Shown in pieces: positions 1 to 7,068 of a stretch of 10,274 nt of DNA (the first letter of the stretch is position 1; every line of letters starts with the position of its first letter). Under the pieces are notes generated by a model that did no database searches, was not told where the DNA came from, and was given only the letters and a program-made list of their open reading frames with translations. A program made the translations under genes and the position numbers. The stretch is from Bacillota bacterium (lineage in GTDB: Bacteria > Bacillota > Clostridia > Clostridiales > Clostridiaceae). The stretch lies in contig JAEZAL010000214.1 in the NCBI GenBank assembly GCA_023427705.1, forward strand, positions 1 to 10,274. The letters are read 5' to 3'.

Positions 1-1
1 C

Positions 2-1312
2 AAAGTAAAAATGAATGAATTAAAAAATACTGATGGCGTATTAGGTGTTGTTGAAGCTAATAATTACTTACAAGTAGTTTTAGGACCTGGTAAAGCTAAA
101 AAAGTTACAGATATATGTGTTGAAGAGTTAGGACTTCCTAGAGATGGAGTTGTAACTGAAGATTGGAAAGATAATAAGCAAGCAATAAAAGATAATCAAA
201 AACAAAATGGATTTAAAAAAGTAGTAAATATTATTGCTAACATATTTATTCCTTTAATACCTGCAATTATAGCAGCTGGTATATTTAATGGTTTAGGAAG
301 CTTAGTTTCCACATTACAAGGACAAGGCACATTACCTGCTGAAGGATTCTGGAAGGCTACACAATTAATGTTCTCATTAATAGGTGGTGGATTCTTAACA
401 TACTTTGCAATTTATACAGGTATTAATTCTGCCAAGCAATTTGGTGCAACAGAAGCATTAGGTGGAATGATTGGTGCTATATCTATTAGTACTAATATAG
501 TAGCTTTATCAACTATGATGGGATTATACAATGAAGAAGTTCCACTAAATTCTATACTAACAACAGGAAAAGGTGGAATTATAGGTGTAATCTTTGGTGT
601 ATATATTCTTGCTAAAATAGAAAAAGCAATTCGTAAGAGAGTGCCAGATGTTTTAGATCTAATATTAACTCCATTATTAACATTATTAATAACTGCAATA
701 CTATTTGTATTTATAATAATGCCTTTAGCTGGATTTATATCTGATGGATTAGTTTCTGTATTAAGTGTAATTATTAACTCACCTAATCCAGTAGTTAGTG
801 TAATAAGTGGATTCCTTTTATCAGCATTATTCTTACCAATGGTTTTACTTGGATTACATCATGGATTAATTCCAATCTATGCAATTCAATTAGAAGCTAT
901 GGGTGGTGTATCATTATTCCCAGTACTTGCAATGGCAGGAGCTGGACAAGTTGGTGCTGCAATAGCAATTTACTTTATAGCTAGAAAAGTTAAAAATATT
1001 AGATTACAAAAGGTTATTACAGGTGCATTACCTGCAGGTTTCTTAGGAGTTGGAGAACCATTAATATATGGAGTTACTCTTCCAATGTTTAAACCATTTA
1101 TTACTGCAGGATTAGGAGCAGGATTTGGTGGAGCTTACGTAATGTTAACTCACGTATTAGCTACAGCATGGGGTCCATCTGGGTTAGTTGCTATTCCAAT
1201 AATGCAACCAGGAAGTATGCTTAACTATTTTATAGGTTTAGTTATTTCTTATATAGCTGGATTTATAATAACTTACTTTACAATTAAAGAAATAGATGTT
1301 AAGAATGCTTAA
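2..1312 (+). CDS. murP: PTS EIIBC permease, MurP-like (5' end cut by window edge)
   Basis: Probable membrane component of a phosphoenolpyruvate-dependent sugar PTS, importing and phosphorylating an amino sugar such as N-acetylmuramic acid. The reading frame is open to the left edge: codons Lys-Val-Lys at 2-10 precede the ATG at 11 and align with residues 39-41 of the second copy. The ATG at 11 is therefore internal, and about 38 N-terminal residues, including the phosphorylatable IIB cysteine, lie outside the window. What remains is the end of the IIB domain (QVVLGPGKAKKV) and the complete multi-spanning IIC domain, with the sugar-site motifs GLHHGLIPIY and GEPLIYGVTLP and the PSGLVAIPIM stretch, all shared with E. 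coli MurP as I recall it. No IIA domain is present, so a separate EIIA-Glc-type protein must supply phosphate. By hand it differs from the downstream copy at about 63 of 433 positions with no gaps. Substrate is inferred from family resemblance; another Glc-superfamily sugar is possible. Confidence 0.85.
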   Translation, partial: KVKMNELKNTDGVLGVVEANNYLQVVLGPGKAKKVTDICVEELGLPRDGVVTEDWKDNKQAIKDNQKQNGFKKVVNIIANIFIPLIPAIIAAGIFNGLGSLVSTLQGQGTLPAEGFWKATQLMFSLIGGGFLTYFAIYTGINSAKQFGATEALGGMIGAISISTNIVALSTMMGLYNEEVPLNSILTTGKGGIIGVIFGVYILAKIEKAIRKRVPDVLDLILTPLLTLLITAILFVFIIMPLAGFISDGLVSVLSVIINSPNPVVSVISGFLLSALFLPMVLLGLHHGLIPIYAIQLEAMGGVSLFPVLAMAGAGQVGAAIAIYFIARKVKNIRLQKVITGALPAGFLGVGEPLIYGVTLPMFKPFITAGLGAGFGGAYVMLTHVLATAWGPSGLVAIPIMQPGSMLNYFIGLVISYIAGFIITYFTIKEIDVKNA

Positions 1313-1324
1313 TTAAATTAATAT

Positions 1325-1365
1325 AATAGGATTTATATCTCTTTTGATATAAGTCCTATTTTTTT
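1325..1365 (+). terminator. Intrinsic terminator after first EIIBC gene
   Basis: A 13-pair stem (TAGGATTTATATC at 1327-1339 against GATATAAGTCCTA at 1346-1358, with one G-U pair) has a six-base loop and is followed by seven T. It sits 14 bases after the stop codon. Stem sequence and position are almost identical to the terminator after the second EIIBC gene. Confidence 0.9.
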
Positions 1366-1549
1366 GAAAAAAATATATTAGTAAATCTCATATAATCTAA
1401 TTTTAAAGAGACAAAAATGAAGTAAATGTTTGCAAAATATATTCAATAAATGTGATATTTAAATATAGATATTAATATATTAATAATTAAATTACGTATA
1501 AATTAATAAAATATTTACTTGGAAATTAAATTAATAAAAAAATAATAAT

Positions 1550-1586
1550 AATTTCAAAAACATGAAACAAAATTTCAAAAATATGA
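1550..1586 (+). repeat. Direct repeat with embedded inverted repeat upstream of second EIIBC gene
   Basis: AATTTCAAAAACATGA (1550-1565) recurs as AATTTCAAAAATATGA (1571-1586) with one mismatch and a 21-base period, about two helical turns. Between them TGAAACAAAATTTCA (1563-1577) forms an inverted repeat. The TGAAA/TTTCA half-sites resemble operators of RpiR-family regulators, the family to which the MurNAc regulator MurR belongs; that link is inference. TATGAT (1582-1587) and TATTAT (1587-1592) alongside could be -10 boxes. Confidence 0.35.
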
Positions 1587-1680
1587 TATTATATTGAAAG
1601 AAGGAGTTACGAAATAATTATTAGAAGAAATAAAAAAGTAATTCCATAGTATGTAATTACATATATTATGTTTATGTCTT

Positions 1681-1695
1681 AAGTAAACGTTAACT
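1681..1695 (+). promoter_or_regulatory. Candidate cre (CcpA) site
   Basis: AAGTAAACGTTAACT fits the Firmicute cre consensus WTGNAANCGNWNNCW at all fixed positions except the second (A for T). It is also nearly palindromic around the central CG. A cre in front of a sugar PTS gene is a normal arrangement for carbon catabolite control. It lies about 225 bases before the start codon, so it would act on the upstream promoter or as a roadblock. Confidence 0.45.
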
Positions 1696-1825
1696 GTAAT
1701 AAAGGTTTATTTTTAAAAAGATAAACTAATATTATAAAAATTAAATTTACCTGTAAAAGCAAAGGTAATAAATACAAATTTAAGGAGGGAATTGCTTATA
1801 GATTAATATTATAAGAATGTTAAAC

Positions 1826-1853
1826 TTGCTTTAAATTAGTAGAAATTTATAAA
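1826..1853 (+). promoter_or_regulatory. Possible sigma-A promoter for second EIIBC gene
   Basis: TTGCTT (1826-1831) and TATAAA (1848-1853) are separated by 16 bases, giving a predicted transcript start near 1860. The -35 matches only its first three bases. In DNA this AT-rich a chance match is easy, so this is a weak call. An alternative start lies near the -10-like boxes at 1582-1592. Confidence 0.3.
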
Positions 1854-1865
1854 AAATAAAAGTGG

Positions 1866-1878
1866 TTCATTAAATGAA
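1866..1878 (+). promoter_or_regulatory. Perfect 13-base palindrome, candidate operator
   Basis: TTCATT-A-AATGAA is a perfect inverted repeat placed just after the predicted transcript start of the candidate promoter at 1826-1853. That is a typical repressor position. No matching site was seen elsewhere in the window, so the regulator is unknown. Confidence 0.3.
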
Positions 1879-1918
1879 GTAATATTTTTACAAGTAATTA
1901 AGGAAAGAGGGAGAATAA

Positions 1919-3343
1919 ATGACGAATTTAGATTTAGCTAAAAAGGTTATTGAATTAGTTGGTGGAAAAGAAAATGTTGTTAAAGCAGCTAACTGTATGA
2001 CTAGACTTAGAGTAACAGTAAAAAATGAAGAGTTAGTAAAAGTCAATGAATTAAAAGGTACTGAAGGAGTACTTGGAGTAGTAGCTTCAAATAACTACAT
2101 ACAAGTAGTTTTAGGGCCAGGTAAAGCAAAGAAGGTTACTGATATTTGTATAAATGAATTAGGACTTCCAAAGGACGGAGCTGTAACTGGAGATTGGAAG
2201 GATAATAAAGATGCAATAAAAAGTAATCAAAAACAAAATAAATTTAAATCAGTAATTACAACAATTGCAAATATATTTGTACCATTAATTCCTGCAATTA
2301 TAGCTGCTGGTATTTTTAATGGATTAGCAAGTTTAGTATCTACATTACAAGGACAAGGTACTCTTCCTGTAGAAGGTTTCTGGAAAGCTACACAATTAAT
2401 GTTCTCATTAATAGGTGGTGGATTCTTATCATACTTTGCAATTTACACAGGTATAAACTCAGCTAAACAATTTGGCGCAACAGAAGCACTAGGTGTTATG
2501 ATTGGAGCTATATCAATTAGTTCAAATATAGTAGCATTATCTACTATGATGGGATTATATAATGAAGAAGTTCCTCTAAATTCTATTTTAACTACTGGAA
2601 AAGGTGGTATTATAGGTGTTATTATAGGTGTTTATTTACTTTCTGTAGTTGAAAAATCATTACGTAAAGTAATACCAGATGTTTTAGATTTAGTTGTAAC
2701 TCCATTATTAACTTTACTTATTTCATCAATTATATTTGTATTTGTAATTATGCCAGTAGCTGGTTTCTTATCAGATGGATTAGTATCTGCATTAAGCGTA
2801 ATTATTAATTCAACAAATCCAGTTGTTAGCGTAATTAGTGGATTCGTATTAGCTGCATTATTCTTACCAATGGTTTTACTTGGATTACACCATGGATTAA
2901 TTCCAATCTATGCTATTCAATTAGAAGCTATGGGTGGAGTTTCATTATTCCCAGTACTTGCAATGGCAGGAGCTGGACAAGTAGGGGCAGCAATTGCTAT
3001 ATACTTTGTTGCTAAGAGAGTACATAATAAGAGATTAGAAAAAGTTATTACTGGTGCTCTTCCAGCAGGATTCTTAGGAGTTGGAGAACCATTAATATAT
3101 GGAGTAACTCTTCCAATGTTCAAACCATTTATTACTGCAGGAATAGGAGCAGGATTTGGTGGTGCATATGTTATGTTAACAAATGTATTAGCAAATTCTT
3201 GGGGCCCATCTGGATTAGTTGCTATTCCTATAATGAAGCCAGAATCTATGCTTAACTTCTTCATAGGATTAGTTATTTCTTATGTAGCTGGATTTATAAT
3301 AACTTCTTTTGTAATTAAAGATTCAGATGTTAAAAATGCATAA
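1919..3343 (+). CDS. murP: PTS EIIBC permease, MurP-like (complete second copy)
   Basis: Complete 474-residue PTS permease, the length I recall for E. coli MurP. The N-terminal IIB domain (about 1-80) carries the phosphorylation-site motif NCMTRLR with Cys26, followed by QVVLGPGKAKKV. A hydrophilic linker (about 85-110) leads into the multi-spanning IIC domain (about 115-470) with GLHHGLIP (His324, His325) and GEPLIYG (Glu390), the sugar-binding and translocation signatures of the glucose superfamily. No IIA domain is attached, so an EIIA-Glc-type protein from elsewhere is required. The likely product is a 6-phosphorylated sugar in the cytoplasm; MurNAc is the best guess from sequence resemblance, but no etherase (murQ) is visible here to support it. 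Start chosen at 1919 because GAGGGAG at 1907-1913 is correctly spaced and the IIB domain begins directly after. It is a tandem paralogue of the gene upstream. Confidence 0.9.
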   Translation: MTNLDLAKKVIELVGGKENVVKAANCMTRLRVTVKNEELVKVNELKGTEGVLGVVASNNYIQVVLGPGKAKKVTDICINELGLPKDGAVTGDWKDNKDAIKSNQKQNKFKSVITTIANIFVPLIPAIIAAGIFNGLASLVSTLQGQGTLPVEGFWKATQLMFSLIGGGFLSYFAIYTGINSAKQFGATEALGVMIGAISISSNIVALSTMMGLYNEEVPLNSILTTGKGGIIGVIIGVYLLSVVEKSLRKVIPDVLDLVVTPLLTLLISSIIFVFVIMPVAGFLSDGLVSALSVIINSTNPVVSVISGFVLAALFLPMVLLGLHHGLIPIYAIQLEAMGGVSLFPVLAMAGAGQVGAAIAIYFVAKRVHNKRLEKVITGALPAGFLGVGEPLIYGVTLPMFKPFITAGIGAGFGGAYVMLTNVLANSWGPSGLVAIPIMKPESMLNFFIGLVISYVAGFIITSFVIKDSDVKNA

Positions 3344-3357
3344 TTAAATTAAGATAG

Positions 3358-3397
3358 TAGGATTTATATCAAAAAAGATATAAGTCCTATTTTTTTT
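3358..3397 (+). terminator. Intrinsic terminator after second EIIBC gene
   Basis: TAGGATTTATATC (3358-3370) pairs with GATATAAGTCCTA (3377-3389) across a six-A loop, followed by eight T. Both arms are identical to those of the terminator at 1325-1365; only loop and flank differ. It stands 50 bases before the HAD gene, so that gene depends on read-through or on its own promoter. Confidence 0.9.
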
Positions 3398-3447
3398 GAC
3401 AAACTGTATTATAATATTAAATAGAGAAGTTAACGGAGGAAAAAAAT

Positions 3448-4104
3448 ATGGAAAAATTAGAATTAGTAATATTTGATATGGATGGATTAATATTTGATAC
3501 AGAAAAGTTATCTTATTTATCCTGGGTAGAAACAGCTAAAAAGTTTAATATCGATTTTGATATGAGTGTATTTTGTAAATTAGTTGGTACTAATCATGAA
3601 AGCTGTAGGAATACTTTACTTGCAGAGTATGGAGATAAAATAGATGTGGATCAGTATATGGAAGAAAAAAGAAAGGTAAATCTTTCAATGCTTGTGAATG
3701 GTGCCGAAAAGAAGGAAGGGCTAGATGAACTGCTAATATATTTAACAAATAAAAATATAAAAAAAGCAGTTGCAACATCATCAAATAGAGAATATGCTTT
3801 AAAGCTTCTAGAAAAAGCAGATGTTCTACAATATTTTGATTATGTTTTATGTGGAGATGAAATTAAGAAATCAAAGCCTAATCCAGAAGTGTTTTTAAAT
3901 GTTGCAAAAAAGTTAGAAGTAAATCCAAGAAATTGTTTAGTTCTTGAAGATTCAGAAGCAGGAACTATAGCAGCAAGTAGAGGAAAATTTAAAGTTATAA
4001 TAATTCCAGATTTAAAGGAACCAGAAAAAGAAATTGAAGAATTAGCATATAAGAAGTTAAATAATTTAAAAGAAGTAATCAATGTTATTGAAAAATTACA
4101 GTAA
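3448..4104 (+). CDS. HAD-superfamily phosphatase/phosphomutase, beta-PGM-like
   Basis: Cytoplasmic 218-residue haloacid-dehalogenase-type enzyme of subfamily IA, the group containing beta-phosphoglucomutase and small sugar-phosphate phosphatases. All four motifs are visible: motif I DMDG with nucleophile Asp10 and acid/base Asp12, motif II at ATSS (Thr110/Ser111), motif III Lys143 in KSKPNP, and motif IV LEDS with Glu167-Asp168 for Mg2+. A helical cap lies between motifs I and II (about residues 16-85). GLIFDTE after motif I is typical of the PGM/phosphatase group. A good GGAGG site precedes the ATG. It follows the EIIBC gene and its terminator, so it may act on the imported sugar phosphate, but HAD specificity cannot be read from sequence. 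No convincing promoter was found: a TTGACA at 3396-3401 has no -10 at proper spacing. Confidence 0.85.
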   Translation: MEKLELVIFDMDGLIFDTEKLSYLSWVETAKKFNIDFDMSVFCKLVGTNHESCRNTLLAEYGDKIDVDQYMEEKRKVNLSMLVNGAEKKEGLDELLIYLTNKNIKKAVATSSNREYALKLLEKADVLQYFDYVLCGDEIKKSKPNPEVFLNVAKKLEVNPRNCLVLEDSEAGTIAASRGKFKVIIIPDLKEPEKEIEELAYKKLNNLKEVINVIEKLQ

Positions 4105-4116
4105 ATTATACATAAT
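4088..4116 (+). promoter_or_regulatory. Candidate promoter for the nucleoid-associated protein gene
   Basis: TTGAAA (4088-4093) and CATAAT (4111-4116) are separated by exactly 17 bases, overlapping the end of the HAD gene. Transcription would start near 4123, just before the Shine-Dalgarno at 4134-4143. Confidence 0.4.
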
Positions 4117-4133
4117 AATATGAACAAAAGTTA

Positions 4134-4191
4134 AAGGTGGTGAATTTGGACTAGCAGATAAAATTTATATGCATTAGTTAGTCCTAAATAT
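4134..4191 (+). promoter_or_regulatory. Split ribosome binding site with hairpin spacer
   Basis: AAGGTGGTGA (4134-4143) matches the extended Shine-Dalgarno at nine of ten bases but is 48 bases before the only usable ATG (4192), where no closer site exists. The spacer can fold: GGACTA (4148-4153) pairs with TAGTCC (4179-4184), extended by ATTT (4144-4147) with AAAT (4186-4189) around one bulged T, and GCA/TGC inside. Folding would leave about five bases between GGTGG and the ATG. A spacer hairpin of this type is known for phage T4 gene 38; its use here is inference from base pairing. Confidence 0.5.
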
Positions 4192-5232
4192 ATGGAGTAT
4201 ATAAGTGATATTAATATACAAGAGGCAGTAATTCATATTGTAGATTCCAATACTGATGAGCCTATTTTAAATGAGTATAGCCTTGAATTAAATGAAGATA
4301 CATATAATTTTTTACATAGACATTTAGAAAAATGTTTTAAGGATGAAGAATTAAAATACGCATTATTTAATCCTGAAAGAAATATAGTAAAGGAAGTTGT
4401 TCAAGATTACTTAAATGGAATAGATAATGATTTAATTTCATTATCTAAGGAGCTAGCAAGGCAATTATTTATAATAATGAAAGGAAATACTAATATACCT
4501 TCATGCGATTTACTTATAGTTTCTTTAGTTACTGATCAAGGACCTATGATTGGAATATTAAAAATGGACTATGTAAAAAACTTTACTCATAAAGTTGAGT
4601 TTATAGAAAATAAAATAGGTATAGAAATAGTTCCACATGCAGCAGGACTTCCTGCAAGTAATCAAAGAATACAAAAAGCTGCTTTTATAAAGCCAATTAG
4701 GGAAAATCAATCTTATAATATTATGGTTATAGATAAACAAAGAAAAAGTAAAGACGAAGATGAGTATGGAGCTAATTACTTTATAAGTAATTTTCTTGGT
4801 TGTTCCATTGTAAATAATGAAAGAGATATGACTAAGACATTCCTAAAAGCGGCTGAAAATTGGACTAGAAGTAATATCGTTGAAGATGCTGACAGAGCAG
4901 AGAGAATAAGAACAACGGTGAAAGCAAAGTTAAAAGAAGAAGATAAGATTAATATAGATGAGCTTTCAAATGAACTATTTAAGGAAGATCCTGAAATAAA
5001 AAATGATTTTACTACCTTTGTTAAAAGCCATGGGCTTGAAGATGAAGTAGCTATAGATAAGCAATGGGTAGAGAAAAAATTGAAAAGAGTAAGATTAAAA
5101 ATAGATAAAGATATAGACTTATATATTAATGAAGAAGCTTATCATGATGGAAGTAGATTTGAGATTCAAAGAAATGGTGATGGAAGTATTAATATGATAA
5201 TAAAACACGTTATTAATTATATAGAAAAATAA
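4192..5232 (+). CDS. Nucleoid-associated protein, NdpA/YejK (NA37) family
   Basis: A 346-residue cytoplasmic protein of the 37-kDa nucleoid-associated family, known from E. coli YejK as a DNA-associated protein of poorly defined role. Recognised from the N-terminal pattern (INIQEAVIHIVDSN, then LNEYSLELNED), the central IGILKMDYVKNFTH and GANYFISNFLGC segments, and the overall length. It has no signal peptide or membrane span and is rich in Lys and Glu, especially after residue 230. Start at 4192 is the first possible initiator after an in-frame TAA at 4159, and the next in-frame Met is near residue 95, so it is well fixed although the Shine-Dalgarno is unusually far away. It lies between a HAD gene and a CoA-transferase gene with no evident functional link, and has a probable promoter and a terminator of its own. 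Family assignment is from memory of conserved segments, not a search. Confidence 0.8.
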   Translation: MEYISDINIQEAVIHIVDSNTDEPILNEYSLELNEDTYNFLHRHLEKCFKDEELKYALFNPERNIVKEVVQDYLNGIDNDLISLSKELARQLFIIMKGNTNIPSCDLLIVSLVTDQGPMIGILKMDYVKNFTHKVEFIENKIGIEIVPHAAGLPASNQRIQKAAFIKPIRENQSYNIMVIDKQRKSKDEDEYGANYFISNFLGCSIVNNERDMTKTFLKAAENWTRSNIVEDADRAERIRTTVKAKLKEEDKINIDELSNELFKEDPEIKNDFTTFVKSHGLEDEVAIDKQWVEKKLKRVRLKIDKDIDLYINEEAYHDGSRFEIQRNGDGSINMIIKHVINYIEK

Positions 5233-5297
5233 TTATAATTGTTTATCTATATGACTATTAACATTACAAAACAGTAAAATATTTTAATTAAAGTAAT

Positions 5298-5330
5298 AAG
5301 GGAGCTGTATAAAAGCTCCTTTATTTTTTT
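5298..5330 (+). terminator. Intrinsic terminator after nucleoid-associated protein gene
   Basis: AAGGGAGCT (5298-5306) pairs with AGCTCCTTT (5314-5322), one G-U pair, with a seven-base loop and then ATTTTTTT. It lies about 65 bases after the stop codon. Confidence 0.9.
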
Positions 5331-5633
5331 ATGGAATTTCTGAAAAGATAAAAAAGTATAATTATAGTTATTAAATTAACAATATATTCAGAAAATTATT
5401 ACAAATTATAAAATTCTATAAGAAAAAACATTACATTAATAACTAATAATTAATATTATTTACAAATTGATAAAGTTTAATAGGGGTTATTGACAGAAGG
5501 AGTGGAAAGGTTTACTATTGAGGTATATATTATGTACAAAAATGACGGAGTTATAAGACATTATGAGTAGAAATTATATACAAAGAAGAACATATGAGGC
5601 TTTAGGGTCAAAAGAAATAAAGGGAGGATATAC
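5331..5633 (+). promoter_or_regulatory. Intergenic region and leader of CoA-transferase gene
   Basis: The first 150 bases are AT-rich and show nothing recognisable. A promoter follows at 5490-5518, then about 110 bases of leader. The leader contains short frames only: ATG at 5532 (12 codons, ending at TAG 5568-5570) and ATG at 5563 (37 codons, running into the coding region in another frame). Neither has a well-placed ribosome binding site within the predicted transcript. No terminator hairpin lies between promoter and gene. Confidence 0.5.
5490..5518 (+). promoter_or_regulatory. Sigma-A-type promoter of CoA-transferase gene
   Basis: A perfect -35 TTGACA (5490-5495), 17-base spacer and TACTAT (5513-5518) as -10. 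The predicted transcript start is near 5525. It lies downstream of the previous terminator, making the CoA-transferase an independent unit. Confidence 0.6.
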
Positions 5634-6956
5634 ATGGAAGAGAAAAATGTATCTAAAGGAAAATATATTACGGTAGAGGAAGCTTTAAATTTAGTTAAAA
5701 GTGGAGACGTAATAGTAACAGGATTAGGTGCAGCAGAAGCAAAAGAAATGTCAAGAAACTTACATAAGATAGCAGATAGAGTGAAAGATGTTACAGTTAC
5801 TACTTGCTTACCACAAGAACCTGGTGAATATTTTATGAATCCTGAATATAAAGATTCATTTAGAATGGATGGTTGGTTCTATACTGGTGTTATGAGAAAG
5901 GCACAAAAAAATGGTAATGTGTCACTTATACCTAACCATCTTCATTTAACAGCATTTAAGAGACAGTTCCATAAAAAAACTAATATTTTTTGGGGGGTAG
6001 CTACACCACCAGATAGTCATGGATATATGTCTTTATCTTTAAGTAATATTTATGAAAAAAGAATTTTAAAAGAAGCAGATTTAGTAATATTAGAAATAAA
6101 TGAAAATTATCCAAGAACATTTGGAGATGTGGAAGTTCATATAAGTGATGTAGATTATTTAATTGAAACTGATTATGAACCACCAATGTTACCAGAAGCT
6201 GAACCAAATGAAAAAGATTTAGTAATAGGAAGACTTATAGCTGAGAGAATAAATGACGGAGATTGTATTCAATTAGGAATAGGTGGAATCCCAAATGCTG
6301 TTGCAGTATCATTAATGGATAAAAAAGATTTGGGAGTTCATACAGAAATGTTTACTACAGGAATTATGAAATTAATAAGATCTGGAGTTATAACTGGAAA
6401 GAAAAAGAACTTTAATTATGGAAAGCATGTTGCAGGATTTGCATTTGGAACAAAAGAGCTTTATGAATTCTTAGATGATAATCCTTCAGTAATGATTATG
6501 GATGGATATTGGACAAACGATCCATATGTAATTGCACAAAATGATAACCAAGTTTCAATTAATACTACTTTAGAAGTAGATTTAACTGGACAATGTGCAT
6601 CAGAATCAATAGGACATATGCAATTTAGTGCAACTGGTGGACAAGCAGATACTGCTATAGGAGCTCAAATGTCTAAGAATGGACGTTCATTTATAGCGTT
6701 ATATTCAACTGCTATGGTTAAGAACAAAGAAACTGGAGAAAGAGAAGAAATTTCTAAGATAGTTCCATTCTTAAAGCAAGGAGCAGCAGTAAGTTTATCA
6801 AGAAATGATGTTGATATGGTTGTTACTGAATATGGAGTTGCAGAACTAAGAGGTACAACTATAGCTGAAAGAGTAGAAAAATTAATTAATATAGCTCATC
6901 CAAAGTTTAGAGAAGAGTTATGGAGACAAGCTAGAGAGCTTGGAATAATATATTAA
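5634..6956 (+). CDS. CoA-transferase, 4-hydroxybutyrate/butyryl-CoA:acetate type
   Basis: A 440-residue cytoplasmic enzyme of the acetyl-CoA hydrolase/transferase family (class I CoA-transferases; relatives are 4-hydroxybutyrate CoA-transferase, Cat1/Cat2 and butyryl-CoA:acetate CoA-transferase). It would move CoA from a donor such as acetyl-CoA to a short carboxylate through a glutamyl-CoA thioester. The catalytic Glu is Glu238 in GVHTEM, the number and motif I recall for the Clostridium aminobutyricum 4-hydroxybutyrate enzyme. Other family marks are GIGGIPNA from Gly215 and GGQAD at 335-339 in the C-terminal domain. Length matches full members and no key residue is missing. GGGAGG precedes the ATG at good spacing. 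It is monocistronic, with its own promoter and terminator. The exact acceptor cannot be decided from sequence; butyrate, 4-hydroxybutyrate and related C4 acids are candidates, and the neighbouring hydrolase and KASIII-liv operon fit a short-acid theme. Confidence 0.88.
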   Translation: MEEKNVSKGKYITVEEALNLVKSGDVIVTGLGAAEAKEMSRNLHKIADRVKDVTVTTCLPQEPGEYFMNPEYKDSFRMDGWFYTGVMRKAQKNGNVSLIPNHLHLTAFKRQFHKKTNIFWGVATPPDSHGYMSLSLSNIYEKRILKEADLVILEINENYPRTFGDVEVHISDVDYLIETDYEPPMLPEAEPNEKDLVIGRLIAERINDGDCIQLGIGGIPNAVAVSLMDKKDLGVHTEMFTTGIMKLIRSGVITGKKKNFNYGKHVAGFAFGTKELYEFLDDNPSVMIMDGYWTNDPYVIAQNDNQVSINTTLEVDLTGQCASESIGHMQFSATGGQADTAIGAQMSKNGRSFIALYSTAMVKNKETGEREEISKIVPFLKQGAAVSLSRNDVDMVVTEYGVAELRGTTIAERVEKLINIAHPKFREELWRQARELGIIY

Positions 6957-6993
6957 TATACAACGTAGATATTTAATTATACACACAAGATTT

Positions 6994-7019
6994 AGGAGCT
7001 GATTAACAGCTCCTTTTTT
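6994..7019 (+). terminator. Intrinsic terminator after CoA-transferase gene
   Basis: AGGAGCTG (6994-7001) pairs perfectly with CAGCTCCT (7007-7014) over a five-base loop, followed by a run of T to 7019. Confidence 0.92.
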
Positions 7020-7068
7020 ATTATTTAATAATTTCTAAATAAATAAATTCCATTTTTTATATAATAGC

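Larger units (their letters stand above)
1366..1918 (+). promoter_or_regulatory. Long AT-rich intergenic leader of second EIIBC gene
   Basis: This 553-base stretch has no convincing gene. It holds several candidate control elements: a direct repeat with an internal TGAAA-N5-TTTCA palindrome (1550-1586), a cre-like site (1681-1695), and small hairpins GTAATT/AATTAC (1638-1660), TTACCT/AGGTAA (1747-1768) and CTTATA/TATAAG (1795-1815). It also has an isolated Shine-Dalgarno-like AAGGAGGG near 1782-1789 leading only to a four-codon TTG frame, a possible promoter (1826-1853) and a perfect palindrome (1866-1878). None of the hairpins has a U-tract, so I see no attenuator. No known riboswitch class or antiterminator target was recognised. 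Confidence 0.5.

Noticed and set aside
11..13. ATG at 11 as the true start of the first permease gene
   Set aside because: The frame is open upstream to the window edge, those codons align with residues 39-41 of the complete second copy, and no ribosome binding site is present.
2917..3264. Reverse-strand open frame inside the second permease gene
   Set aside because: It lies wholly opposite a well-supported gene, encodes a low-complexity Pro/Ala/Ile-rich product, and has no recognisable domain. The same applies to minus-strand frames at 3590-3784, 3840-4127, 4558-4740, 6001-6207 and 9451-9732.
3396..3422. TTGACA (3396-3401) as a promoter for the HAD gene
   Set aside because: TATAAT at 3410-3415 is only 8 bases away and the next candidate, TTAAAT, is 15 bases away. 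The -35 also overlaps the terminator T-tract, so the spacing does not support a normal promoter.
4140..4177. Tiny frames (GTG at 4140, ATG at 4169) as the real product of the Shine-Dalgarno at 4134-4143
   Set aside because: They end after four and two codons, so they cannot be meaningful genes; they remain conceivable only as leader codons.
5298..7019. Similar GGAGCT/AGCTCC terminator stems on both sides of the CoA-transferase gene, as a sign of an inserted cassette
   Set aside because: The match is confined to the short stem, loops and flanks differ, and such stems recur often as terminators. There are no target-site repeats or base-composition change.
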